The notes: generated from the sequence alone by a model not told the origin. A stretch of DNA of 21,604 nucleotides from Candidatus Zixiibacteriota bacterium (GCA_900498245.1 LS998015.1:2955451-2977054), one strand, 5' to 3'; positions 14,572 to 21,600 are shown, counted from the first letter of the stretch. Translations and numbers: made by a program.

Positions 14572-15528
14572 CTATTTTTTTAAGTCTTTGAGAAGCTCAT
14601 CGCTGCGTTGGCTGGCAAATTTACTTGAAAATGGAAATTCCTTTGATTCAATTTGTGTATCATCGCTTGCGATAAATACAATTTTCGCTTTAAATTGAGA
14701 TTTTGCTAATGCTTCTTCCAATTTGGTCCATTCGGTATCTCCTAATTCACCAGCTGTAAGCGTGCAGAAATTGACATTAGAAATAGACCTGCCGCTAATT
14801 ACTGAAACGGGCGGACCAGCATGCATTTCCATGCCAAATAATTGTATTTGAGATGAATATCCATATAGCTTAAGCTGGACATCCATTTGTGGACCATCCG
14901 GCATTCTAAGACTTAAAAGACAGGGCTCCATTATTGATGCTTGAGAGTTGCTAAGATTCGCGATCTTTGTCTCTACAACTATTTTCGTTTGTTTAGCGCT
15001 TTCCAGAAGCTTCCTTTTTCGTATCTCCCTCAACTTATCAATCATGATTTTATGCTTATCGATATAGAATCTAATAGAGTCCGATTTGGGCCATCCGTAA
15101 GCCAATTTTATTCTGTAAATAGATGAAATATTGTCCATTTCTTTCTGGAGCAGTGCAATAGCCACATCAATTGCATTGAGGTTGCATTTGCCAATTAGGC
15201 CGGACTTTCCGCTATTTGTGATTCCGCTTATTTGCATCATGCCCAGAGAATAATCAAAGCAATGCACAGTATCTAGATTATTTGCCTCATTTATAATATC
15301 AAGATCAGTACTATCTAGAGCAAATAAGTACCCAATAACACCCAGGCTATCAAGGCGGATAGAACTCGGGTATATTTCAAGTTGCGTTCTGTTGCTCCAC
15401 CACTGGGTAAAAAGCACATAACAGCTAATTATTGTGGCTGTAGAAGCCGCAATAGCGAAGAATGCTATAATATTTTTGAAATGACCTTTATTAGCGCTTT
15501 TCAAATCTGCTGAACTCGTGTCGTTCAT
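14572..15528 (-). CDS. Membrane-anchored protein of unknown function
   Basis: A 318-residue protein with a short cytoplasmic start, one transmembrane helix at about 19-42 (IIAFFAIAASTATIISCYVLF) and a long extracytoplasmic part. That part has a Ser/Asp-rich first half, a charged helical stretch near 150-185 (KIMIDKLREIRKRKLLESAKQ) and a beta-rich C-terminal half. I recognise no domain. AAAGGTGG lies 6 nt upstream of the ATG, and a sigma-70-like promoter precedes it. The gene is A+T-rich compared with the hem genes, runs opposite to the DUF488 pair and is framed by 47-nt inverted repeats, so it may be a separate acquired cassette (inference). Confidence 0.8.
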   Translation of the reverse strand: MNDTSSADLKSANKGHFKNIIAFFAIAASTATIISCYVLFTQWWSNRTQLEIYPSSIRLDSLGVIGYLFALDSTDLDIINEANNLDTVHCFDYSLGMMQISGITNSGKSGLIGKCNLNAIDVAIALLQKEMDNISSIYRIKLAYGWPKSDSIRFYIDKHKIMIDKLREIRKRKLLESAKQTKIVVETKIANLSNSQASIMEPCLLSLRMPDGPQMDVQLKLYGYSSQIQLFGMEMHAGPPVSVISGRSISNVNFCTLTAGELGDTEWTKLEEALAKSQFKAKIVFIASDDTQIESKEFPFSSKFASQRSDELLKDLKK

Positions 15529-15549
15529 GACCCACCTTTATTTCAACAA

Positions 15550-15577
15550 ATAATGTCACAACTTTCTATTTTGTCAA
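15550..15577 (-). promoter_or_regulatory. Sigma-70-like promoter of the membrane-anchored protein
   Basis: On the minus strand TTGACA (15577-15572), 16-nt spacer, CATTAT (15555-15550), followed by a leader of about 15 nt with AAAGGTGG before the ATG at 15528. Confidence 0.55.
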
Positions 15578-15599
15578 CATATTCTTTTAAGCCAACAAC

Positions 15600-15646
15600 A
15601 AATCCGGTAACCCACCCAACGGGTGGGAATTTTCATGTCACCTGAT
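15600..15646 (-). repeat. 47-nt inverted repeat, right copy
   Basis: Counterpart of 14500-14546 in opposite orientation. This copy keeps a perfect internal hairpin CCCACCC-AAC-GGGTGGG (15611-15627, plus strand). It lies upstream of the membrane-anchored gene, which is thus enclosed by the pair. Confidence 0.75.
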
Positions 15647-15790
15647 ATATTTCAATCATCTTTCCTTCGTCCCGAGAACCCAAGCGCCTGATAGGTGCAA
15701 CATATGGCGCCATTAAATGATAGGCAAGGGGAAAATGATGCACGGGGGCAAGCGGGCGAAAGCGGTGCGTCACGGTCTTAGAACCAAGAA

Positions 15791-15846
15791 AAGATGTCGG
15801 GTTTCTCATCCCCGGCTGTTGCCGGGGATTCTGAACGCCGACCTAC
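15791..15846 (-). repeat. GTAG-headed palindromic repeat with 9-bp inner stem
   Basis: Same flanks as the 60-nt element (AAGATGTC at one end, GACCTAC at the other) but a different core: ATCCCCGGC-TGTT-GCCGGGGAT (15808-15829). The outer GTCGG / CCGAC arms also pair. Confidence 0.75.
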
Positions 15847-15865
15847 AATTGCTTTGCACTGATAG

Positions 15866-15925
15866 AAGATGTCAAGACTACTACCCCGTCTAGGCCCCGC
15901 CACACTAATCAGGGTCTTGACCTAC
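15866..15925 (-). repeat. 60-nt GTAG-headed palindromic repeat, copy 2
   Basis: Four mismatches against 14088-14147. Here the arms GTCAAGAC and GTCTTGAC are a perfect 8-bp inverted repeat, suggesting this is the less decayed copy. Confidence 0.85.
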
Positions 15926-15946
15926 TTCCTGCTGGCAATCACCCCC

Positions 15947-16482
15947 AAATCTCTTCCGGCAGAATCACCCGGCCCCAAATTTGGGGGTGGCACCCGCAGG
16001 CGGACGGGTAGATGTGGACATCTGCCGGGCACAGTGCGCGATTCCGTCAGGAAGGGGTTCCTGACGGCGCAGAGAAAGTCTCCGTCAGGAGGGACTCCTG
16101 ACGGCGCATAAGAAATCTCTTCCACCAGAATCACCCGACCCCGAATTTGGGGGTGGCACCCGCAGGCGGACGGGCAGATGTGGACATCTGCCGCGCACAG
16201 TGCAGGATTCCGTCAGGAAAGGGTTCCTGACGGCGCAGAGAAAGTCTCCGTCAGGAGGGACTCCTGACGGCGCATAAGAAATCTCTTCCACCAGAATCAC
16301 CCGGCCCCGAATTTGGGGGTGGCACCCCTCGGCGGGCGGGCAGATGTGGACATCTGCCGCGCACAGTGCAGGATTCCGTCAGGAAAGGGTTCCTGACGGC
16401 GCATAAGAGAAGACGGCAAGCGGGGATATCTGCCGGGCACGAATATCAGCAGGCGGGCAGATGTGGACATCTGCCGCGCACA
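15947..16482 (+). repeat. Tandem array of a 166-nt hairpin-rich unit
   Basis: Units begin at 15947, 16113 and 16279, an exact 166-nt period with few substitutions. The third unit is truncated near 16407 by loss of its second CCGTCAGG hairpin, and a fourth fragment (to 16482) keeps only the GCAGATGT-GG-ACATCTGC hairpin. Each full unit contains a CCCCRAATTTGGGG palindrome, that GCAGATGT hairpin, and a twin hairpin (16044-16067 and 16082-16104 in unit 1; 10-bp stems, loops of 4 and 3 nt). Unit 1 is more diverged than units 2 and 3. Confidence 0.9.
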
Positions 16483-16513
16483 AAATAAAAAGGGGCGCAA
16501 GAGTATGCGCCCC
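16482..16513 (-). terminator. Intrinsic terminator of the His-rich secreted protein gene
   Basis: On the minus strand, an 8-bp stem GGGGCGCA / TGCGCCCC with a 6-nt loop is followed by TTTTTATTTT. It lies about 40 nt after the stop at 16552. Good stem and U-tract. Confidence 0.85.
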
Positions 16514-16551
16514 GGTACTTGCACGGTGCCATCGGAAAATCAGGGAAGAGG

Positions 16552-17205
16552 TTATTTGTCGTGCCCCTTCCCTTTGCCGTGCTCACCATGGCCATTTTTT
16601 TTCGGCTTGTCTTGTTTGGCTTTAGCATCATTATGATGCTCGTGGCGGGCCTGATAGAAATCGTTATTAATGATCACAAAATTATGCCCCGCCTCGCGGG
16701 AGCGGATAATTTCGGCCGGGGTCCGCTTGTAGTGCGACGACAAAAAGCGGAGATTCACCAGATTTATGATATCATCGTCGTCGAGACGGGCCTCCCGCCA
16801 CTCGGAGCGGGGATGGTTGCGAAAATAGCCGAACGCTTTACCGTAGGGCGGCCCGGAAATATCGCCGGCATCGATATAATAAATCTCCGGACTCAGTTTA
16901 TAATAATGAGTGATTTCGAGCCACGATTTGCCGCCGAGGCGGAGTTTGATCACCAGATCGGGATCGACATGGGCCCGCCGGGCGATAAAGAAGACCACCG
17001 GCAGTTGATCATCGGGGATGTCCTTATCCCGCACCGCGACCACTTCCCGTTCCGGCACATGATAGAAACTTCCGATCGCCAGATAGAAGGAATTGACCCC
17101 GTTATCGCCGACACTGATACCGGCGCGAACCTCGGTCTGGGCCCCGGCCGAACCGAAAGTCATAAGGGCCAACGCTATAACAATCCCGAAAATTAGTTTC
17201 CGCAT
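16552..17205 (-). CDS. Secreted protein with His/Lys-rich C-terminal tail (function unknown)
   Basis: A 217-residue exported protein. Start chosen at 17205 because AGGAGAAAGGAG lies just before it and MRKLIFGIVIALALMTFGSAGA is a signal peptide, with cleavage likely after AGA (residue 22). Two related helical blocks follow: LPVVFFIARRAHVDPDLVIKL (68-88) and INLVNLRFLSSHYKRTPAEII (147-167), each trailed by a Gly and aromatic segment. The tail from about 188 (HEHH, then HGEHGKGKGHDK) is rich in His and Lys, with metal binding conceivable. I recognise no named family. It has its own terminator; a 6-bp hairpin ATCGGC-AGA-GCCGAT (17237-17251) sits in its upstream region. Confidence 0.85.
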   Translation of the reverse strand: MRKLIFGIVIALALMTFGSAGAQTEVRAGISVGDNGVNSFYLAIGSFYHVPEREVVAVRDKDIPDDQLPVVFFIARRAHVDPDLVIKLRLGGKSWLEITHYYKLSPEIYYIDAGDISGPPYGKAFGYFRNHPRSEWREARLDDDDIINLVNLRFLSSHYKRTPAEIIRSREAGHNFVIINNDFYQARHEHHNDAKAKQDKPKKNGHGEHGKGKGHDK

Positions 17206-17261
17206 TTTAGTCTCCTTTCTCCTCAATATCCACTAAATCGGCAGAGCCGATGCCTCACCTT

Positions 17262-17292
17262 AAATAAAACCGGCCCGGATAAATCCGGACCG
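17262..17292 (-). terminator. Intrinsic terminator of the lipoprotein gene
   Basis: Minus strand: CGGTCCGGAT, 2-nt loop, ATCCGGGCCG (10-bp stem with one G-U pair), then GTTTTATTTA. About 40 nt after the stop at 17332. Confidence 0.8.
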
Positions 17293-17331
17293 ATTTAATC
17301 TAAGGAGTTGGGGGCTAAAATTTATATCGGC

Positions 17332-18417
17332 TTAGTTGTCGTCGCCGCTGTTATCTTCGTTGTCGTGGGTGCAGAGGACTTTCCAGCGCCCCTGGAAAAA
17401 GCCCATCTCGGCGTCGCGCGGGACCGATTTGTAACGGCCGTAAAGGTCGCCCAGGACACCGCCATTGCCGTCATAGAAATTCCCTTTGAACCAACCGCCA
17501 GCGCGCATCTTCCCCATATCGGAAGCGTGCCAATTGGGGCGCGGCCCGTAGGTTCCTTTCATAAGGCCCTCGAATTTGCCGGTCATATCGATATATTTTC
17601 CGACAAAAATATTCTGGACATCGCCATTGGTATCGGGAATTCCCCAGTTTCCTTTGACCACGCCCAGGACGATTCCATTATGGGTCATCCAGTTGCCGTA
17701 GAAAATGCCGTTGCCGAGCGTATCGGTTCCCCAGAATCCGGCCAGGAAACCTTTGGGGCAGAAGAGCCGGGAATATTTGATGGCGGTTATCGCCACGACA
17801 TTGGAATCATCGAGAGTATAAACAGTATCGAGATTCTGAATATCTTTCAGATTATAAGAAATCGTGAAAGGCGCCGTGGTGAAAGTGATAGTAGCGGCGG
17901 AGGTATCGGTGCTGTCAGCCGGGGGAACGAAGACATTGACAAAGATTCCGTCGTGGAAGACAGTCGTCTGCGAGACCCACTCAATCAGGGTCGGATCGGT
18001 GCGGGGCATAATATAATCCTGGCTCGGCTCGAAATTAATCGTGCGGCGAACCAGTTCGGCGCCCCGGTTGATTTTCAAAGAGCCGGACCAATCGGTAGGC
18101 GTGGTCGAGGCCGAATCATAGTCGAGATGGCCCCAGACAATCCGGAAGGCATAAATGCCGGCGGAACTATCGATGTTGACCAGTGAATCGAGCGAGGGGG
18201 ATAAGGAAATGGCATCGGTGTACGGCTGATCGCCGCCCAGTTTGGCGGCCAGAGTCGGATCGCCGAAATACGGCTGTTCGTCGGTAGCGGTATAGCCGCC
18301 GAAGGCGGCGGCAATATTTGAATTATTATCGACGGGAGACGTGCTGTTTTTGCTGCATCCTGCAATAAGTCCCAGAATTCCCAATATCAGACCAAAAACC
18401 AGAATCTTGCGAGGCAT
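17332..18417 (-). CDS. Lipoprotein with glycine-aromatic beta repeats
   Basis: A 361-residue envelope lipoprotein. AAGGAG lies before the ATG at 18417, and the N-terminus MPRKILVFGLILGILGLIAGC gives a clear lipobox (LIAGC, lipidated Cys21), then a Ser/Asn-rich linker. Residues about 45-215 form a first domain with no recognised family. Residues 223-346 hold about eight short repeats of the form G-x-[FYW]-x-G-x-[WY], for example GFLAGFWG, GIFYGNWM, GVVKGNWG, GWFKGNFYD, GFFQGRWK, suggesting a stack of beta hairpins. It ends in an acidic tail (HDNEDNSGDDN). A sigma-54-like promoter and two palindromic sites lie upstream. Function unknown; binding or adhesion is possible. Confidence 0.88.
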   Translation of the reverse strand: MPRKILVFGLILGILGLIAGCSKNSTSPVDNNSNIAAAFGGYTATDEQPYFGDPTLAAKLGGDQPYTDAISLSPSLDSLVNIDSSAGIYAFRIVWGHLDYDSASTTPTDWSGSLKINRGAELVRRTINFEPSQDYIMPRTDPTLIEWVSQTTVFHDGIFVNVFVPPADSTDTSAATITFTTAPFTISYNLKDIQNLDTVYTLDDSNVVAITAIKYSRLFCPKGFLAGFWGTDTLGNGIFYGNWMTHNGIVLGVVKGNWGIPDTNGDVQNIFVGKYIDMTGKFEGLMKGTYGPRPNWHASDMGKMRAGGWFKGNFYDGNGGVLGDLYGRYKSVPRDAEMGFFQGRWKVLCTHDNEDNSGDDN

Positions 18418-18463
18418 CTGAATTCTCCTTTTGATTAGGTTTGGTAGTTTCGGACAGAGAATA

Positions 18464-18480
18464 ATCAAACCTTGTGCCAA
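18464..18480 (-). promoter_or_regulatory. Sigma-54-type promoter of the lipoprotein gene
   Basis: Minus strand TTGGCACAAGGTTTGAT fits the -24/-12 consensus TTGGCAC-N5-TTGCW except A for C in the -12 GC. Expected start point is near 18453, leaving a 36-nt leader with AAGGAG before the ATG. Two activator-like palindromes lie about 85-135 nt upstream, as expected for enhancer-dependent promoters. Confidence 0.6.
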
Positions 18481-18557
18481 TTATTTCTCAACAAAGTAAG
18501 ATTATAGTCTGCAATCGGTTAAATTAAATTGCAGGGGAAAGAGGATAAAATTGGTCG

Positions 18558-18573
18558 TGTACCAATTGGTACA
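18558..18573. promoter_or_regulatory. Activator-site palindrome 1
   Basis: TGTACCAATTGGTACA is a perfect 16-nt palindrome, about 90 nt upstream of the sigma-54-like promoter. Confidence 0.6.
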
Positions 18574-18586
18574 AAAAAAGTACACC

Positions 18587-18602
18587 TGTCCCGATTGGGA
18601 CA
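18587..18602. promoter_or_regulatory. Activator-site palindrome 2
   Basis: TGTCCCGATTGGGACA, a 16-nt palindrome with one mismatch, sharing TGTnCC-RATTGGnACA with site 1. Centres are 29 bp apart, close to three helical turns, consistent with cooperative binding on one DNA face. Confidence 0.6.
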
Positions 18603-18678
18603 ATTAATAAATCTTGTCATGGCACAACAATACCCGAAAAGTGATGAAGTAGTTCGCGGCCGGACCAGGGCGTAAGTA

Positions 18679-18939
18679 TTAAACGGCAGACCAGGCGGTT
18701 TGCTCGAGAACCTCGGCCACCTGCTCGTAGGAAAGATTAAAATGTCCGTTGCGGGTGGCCCCCCTCTTAAAGGAACCGCTTAGATCGAAACCATTGACCA
18801 TAACTCGCGGCGTCGGCATATCAACTTCCCGTTCGTTGATAGTCGCCGAAATACCCAGATTCTGAACGGCTTCCTTGACAAAGGAGACGGCCTTGAGATG
18901 GTCGGCATTGCTTTTGGAATAAAATATTTCTATTTGCAT
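18679..18939 (-). CDS. Small thioredoxin-fold-like protein lacking redox cysteines
   Basis: An 86-residue cytoplasmic protein. The open frame extends upstream to 19020, but MQIEIFYSKSNADH at 18939 follows a promoter and GGAG/AGGA sequence and is the likely start. The pattern is that of small thioredoxin-like proteins: first strand IEIFY, helix LKAVSFVKEAVQNLG, then a cis-Pro-like strand and turn TPRVMVNGFDLSG. At the usual CxxC position it reads YSKSNADH, and there is no cysteine anywhere, so no dithiol chemistry is expected. Fold assignment is by pattern and moderately sure; role unknown. A binding or regulatory job is possible. Confidence 0.7.
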   Translation of the reverse strand: MQIEIFYSKSNADHLKAVSFVKEAVQNLGISATINEREVDMPTPRVMVNGFDLSGSFKRGATRNGHFNLSYEQVAEVLEQTAWSAV

Positions 18940-18958
18940 AGTCCTATCGCTCCATGAT

Positions 18959-18987
18959 AGGTTATTCCGGTTTAAGACCTCTGTCAA
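18959..18987 (-). promoter_or_regulatory. Sigma-70 promoter of the thioredoxin-like gene
   Basis: Minus strand TTGACA (18987-18982), 17-nt spacer, TAACCT (18964-18959). Expected start point near 18952, about 13 nt before the ATG. This supports the short start over the longer open frame. Confidence 0.6.
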
Positions 18988-19131
18988 CAAAAACTTCAAA
19001 TCAATTAGCAAAGCGTTCAAATGGGGACACCAGTCAAATTGTTTATTCTAAAATTAATCGAAGTCAATTATTAAACAGACAAATCCGGGGGGAAGTTTCA
19101 TTTCGGATACATTTAAATACAGTTTGAAATA

Positions 19132-21225
19132 TTATTTATTTTCGTCCCGGAATGACGAGATTTTGCGGATAAAATCGGCGGCTTCATCGGACTGATACGG
19201 ATTCATTTCGACGACCTTCAAGTAGCATTCTTTGGCCAGCTCTTGAAAGGCCGGGTTGCCGGTGGCGATAAAATATCTCTGGTAAAATGTCGCCAGCGCC
19301 ATCTGGATCGAAAAATCCCGGGGATAAAGAGCGGCGGCCTTTTGAATGGATTGCATACCGAGTTCCGGCAGCCCGGTCAAGGCGTCGAGTTCGCTCAAAG
19401 AGCGGAGGACCGATTTATTGTCGGGGAAGCGGGCGGCAAATTGTTCCCAGAAAACCCGGGCACTGTCATATTGGCCTGCCAGAAAATACTGCCTTCCGAA
19501 TTCGTAATCGGTCGGTTGATACTGAGCGGCAATGGGGTTGCCGGTCACCTGATTAATTTTCCCGACAAGAACATCGGCATCGCGGATCCAGTAATCAGTA
19601 ATCGGCACAGTATTTTTAAGGGCGGGAAATTCGTCCGATATCGTTGTTGTCCCGTCGGCGTCGATAGCAAAATGAGTTACCGGGAATTTTTCAAACAGCG
19701 CCGGGTCATCCTTGGAAATCCCCACCGCGTAAATCAGGCCCTTAAATTTATTTTCCGGAAGGAGACTGGGGGCCATCGGGCCGCTCAGGACTGTTTCCGG
19801 TCCCAGAATTTGGGCCAGGTCCTTTCCGGCCTCTTTGAGATTGTATGATTTCTCAATCTGCCAGGTGCGGAAACTTAAGGCGAATTCGCCGAGGGAAAAG
19901 GCGAGTAAGAGAAAAATCAGGGCGTTGACAACTTTTTTTCCGATAAGATGTTTGCAGAAAGAAAATTTCATCTCGCAATATGTAATTACAAGGGCGGGAA
20001 TAAGGTTTAGCCAGACCAGCCATTTATAGACCGCGAGGAAACCTTCGTCGATATAAAAGGAGAATGACACCTGTTCCAGAAAAATCCAGATGACAAAGAA
20101 AAAGAGAATTGCCCAGACCACTTTTCTATTCTGAACTGCCTCTTTATAGTCCGCAGACTTAAAGAAGGTGTAACCGATGAGGGCTGTCATCGGGAAAAGC
20201 AACATATATGAGTACCGCACGGGGCGGTAATTGCCGACCATGAAAAATAGAATTCCCGAAACCAGCCAGATAATTAGATAGAAAACAGAAATATTTTTCC
20301 GCAGGTCGGCCGGGCGGGTGCGAAGCAATATCACCAGTGCCAGAAAAGTCCCGATGCCGATAGCGCCGGAAAGATAGAATAGCCGGGAATCATTGCCGAA
20401 ACTGACCAGACGCTCCAAAAACGCCAGGGGCGAGCCGAGCGCCTCGGGGAAACCGTAAAGCCCGAGCGATTGACTGAAAAGGTAATCGATTAAAAGACGA
20501 AAATCGGCGCCATAGACAAAAATGGTCCAGACAATTGTCGAAGCGACCAGAGAGATGGTCAGGACCGCAATATCGACGGCCTTTCTCTCCCGGTTCTCAA
20601 ACCAGAGGGAAAAGACCAGCGACACAAAAAAGAGAAATCCGAATATTTTGCCGCTCATGCCGGCCAGAGTCACCAGAATGCCGAGAAGGATTTTTCCCCA
20701 GAGATGTTGCCGGAATTCGACAAAAACCAGGAAGATGAGGGCGCCCCAGAAGAGGACGCCGTTTTCGTTGTACGGCAGACGGCCATAGACATAGAGGATT
20801 TTATTGAAAAGAAGAAATATCAGAACGGCCAATATTCCCATTCCGCGGAGAGAGCGCCGCAGAGCGAAAGCGAAAATTAAAATCGCCAGAAGGGTCAGAA
20901 TCAGGCCGGAGGCGTTGGCGGTGTAGAGGGATACGCCGAAGATAGAGAAAAACACGAAACTTAAGCCGGATACCAGAGTGGTTTTGAAGACTTCCCATTT
21001 CTTGTCCCCCAATGGATCCCACTCGCCAAACAGGACCTTGTTGCGGGCATGAAAAGTGTATTGATACGGATCGGTCGAGAGCGACTGGCCGGAACCCTCG
21101 AAATAGAGCGGGGGGTCGCTGTCGAGATTTACCCAATGGAGATATATCCCGGTGGCCGAGATAAGGGCCATGAGGATGAGCAGAATTTTCTTACGGCCCG
21201 ATTTTTTGATAACAATGCCGGTCAT
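19132..21225 (-). CDS. GT-C-type membrane glycosyltransferase with TPR-like C-terminus
   Basis: Polytopic inner-membrane protein of about 697 residues. The N-terminus has one helix (KILLILMALISATGIYLHW) followed by a periplasmic loop with NLDSDPPLYFEGSG and STDPYQYTFHA, the acidic-loop layout of GT-C enzymes (PMT/ArnT/GT39-like), which move sugars from lipid-linked donors to periplasmic acceptors. Many transmembrane helices follow to about residue 445, including YVYGRLPYNENGVLFW. The soluble C-terminal part has a mixed domain (VLSGPMAPSLLPENKFKGL) then TPR-like helices (FGRQYFLAGQYDSARVFWEQF onwards). ATG at 21225 has no clear ribosome site; TTG at 21261 would add 12 residues. Substrate cannot be told from sequence. 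No neighbouring polysaccharide genes are visible. Confidence 0.82.
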   Translation of the reverse strand: MTGIVIKKSGRKKILLILMALISATGIYLHWVNLDSDPPLYFEGSGQSLSTDPYQYTFHARNKVLFGEWDPLGDKKWEVFKTTLVSGLSFVFFSIFGVSLYTANASGLILTLLAILIFAFALRRSLRGMGILAVLIFLLFNKILYVYGRLPYNENGVLFWGALIFLVFVEFRQHLWGKILLGILVTLAGMSGKIFGFLFFVSLVFSLWFENRERKAVDIAVLTISLVASTIVWTIFVYGADFRLLIDYLFSQSLGLYGFPEALGSPLAFLERLVSFGNDSRLFYLSGAIGIGTFLALVILLRTRPADLRKNISVFYLIIWLVSGILFFMVGNYRPVRYSYMLLFPMTALIGYTFFKSADYKEAVQNRKVVWAILFFFVIWIFLEQVSFSFYIDEGFLAVYKWLVWLNLIPALVITYCEMKFSFCKHLIGKKVVNALIFLLLAFSLGEFALSFRTWQIEKSYNLKEAGKDLAQILGPETVLSGPMAPSLLPENKFKGLIYAVGISKDDPALFEKFPVTHFAIDADGTTTISDEFPALKNTVPITDYWIRDADVLVGKINQVTGNPIAAQYQPTDYEFGRQYFLAGQYDSARVFWEQFAARFPDNKSVLRSLSELDALTGLPELGMQSIQKAAALYPRDFSIQMALATFYQRYFIATGNPAFQELAKECYLKVVEMNPYQSDEAADFIRKISSFRDENK

Positions 21226-21367
21226 ACAGGGAGAAGATAGGGATGCCGGGAAGATTGGCAAGATTTAATATATTGGGGGGGTTACCGATTGGGATTTAAG
21301 ACATTATTAGATCCGTATCGATCCGCGAATTCTCCGTCAGGATGAAATTTGCCTCTTTCACTCCAGG

Positions 21368-21401
21368 AATAATGTCAGGACCGAAGACGCTCCTGACCTA
21401 C
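21368..21401 (-). repeat. 34-nt GTAG-headed hairpin, copy 1
   Basis: Identical over 34 nt to 21567-21600. On the minus strand it begins GTAGGTCAGGAG and ends GGTCCTGACATT, so arms GTCAGGA / TCCTGAC pair. Same flanking words as the 60-nt element. Confidence 0.85.
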
Positions 21402-21420
21402 CATCGGCTTTAGAGTGATC

Positions 21421-21440
21421 GGCGGGTCCTCAGACCCGCC
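21421..21440. repeat. Hairpin GGCGGGTC-CTCA-GACCCGCC
   Basis: Perfect 8-bp stem, 4-nt loop, no T-tract. Confidence 0.7.
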
Positions 21441-21462
21441 GCAAAGAAAAGCCTTCGTGGTT

Positions 21463-21505
21463 GCGTCAGTTCCTTAGTGAGCAACCGCGAGCGATGAACT
21501 GACGC
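21463..21505. repeat. Long hairpin with alternative pairing
   Basis: GCGTCAGTT (21463-21471) pairs with AACTGACGC (21497-21505). A competing stem GGTTGC (21459-21464) / GCAACC (21480-21485) overlaps it. Confidence 0.65.
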
Positions 21506-21513
21506 CTTTATTG

Positions 21514-21559
21514 CCGTCAGGTCACCATTCCGCCCTCGGCGGAATTAAGGACCTGACGG
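21514..21559. repeat. Nested double hairpin
   Basis: Outer arms CCGTCAGGTC (21514-21523) and GACCTGACGG (21550-21559) enclose ATTCCGCC-CTC-GGCGGAAT (21527-21545). CCGTCAGG is shared with the twin hairpins of the tandem array. Confidence 0.75.
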
Positions 21560-21566
21560 AACATTT

Positions 21567-21600
21567 AATAATGTCAGGACCGAAGACGCTCCTGACCTAC
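21567..21600 (-). repeat. 34-nt GTAG-headed hairpin, copy 2
   Basis: Exact copy of 21368-21401 in the same orientation, 199 nt further on. Confidence 0.85.

Larger units (their letters stand above)
15529..16551. other. Gene-free repeat interval (about 1 kb)
   Basis: Contains the promoter above, the right 47-nt inverted repeat, two GTAG-headed elements, the 166-nt tandem array and a terminator, each listed separately. The stretch 15647-15790 holds nothing I can identify. Open frames in the array arise from repeat sequence. Confidence 0.7.

Noticed and set aside
14344-14583. Plus-strand 79-codon frame
   Set aside because: Runs through the left 47-nt inverted repeat into the 3' end of the convergent gene; no ribosome site.
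14500-15646. Insertion sequence with its own transposase
   Set aside because: The enclosed protein has a transmembrane helix and no transposase motif, and no target duplication could be established.
15922-16300. Two near-identical minus-strand frames of about 70 codons
   Set aside because: They are translations of successive units of the 166-nt tandem repeat; proteins of this look are typical spurious repeat annotations.
15947-16482. CRISPR array
   Set aside because: Period is 166 nt with repeats filling the whole unit; no short repeat with unique spacers, and no cas genes.
16519-17196. Plus-strand 225-codon frame opposite the His-rich secreted protein
   Set aside because: Starts within the terminator side of the real gene and lacks start signals; shadow.
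17308-18186. Plus-strand 292-codon frame opposite the lipoprotein gene
   Set aside because: The minus-strand gene has a lipobox, ribosome site, promoter and terminator; the plus frame has none.
18620-18640. Second sigma-54 promoter on the plus strand (TGGCAC at 18620)
   Set aside because: The -12 part reads TACCC instead of TTGCW, and no plus-strand gene follows.
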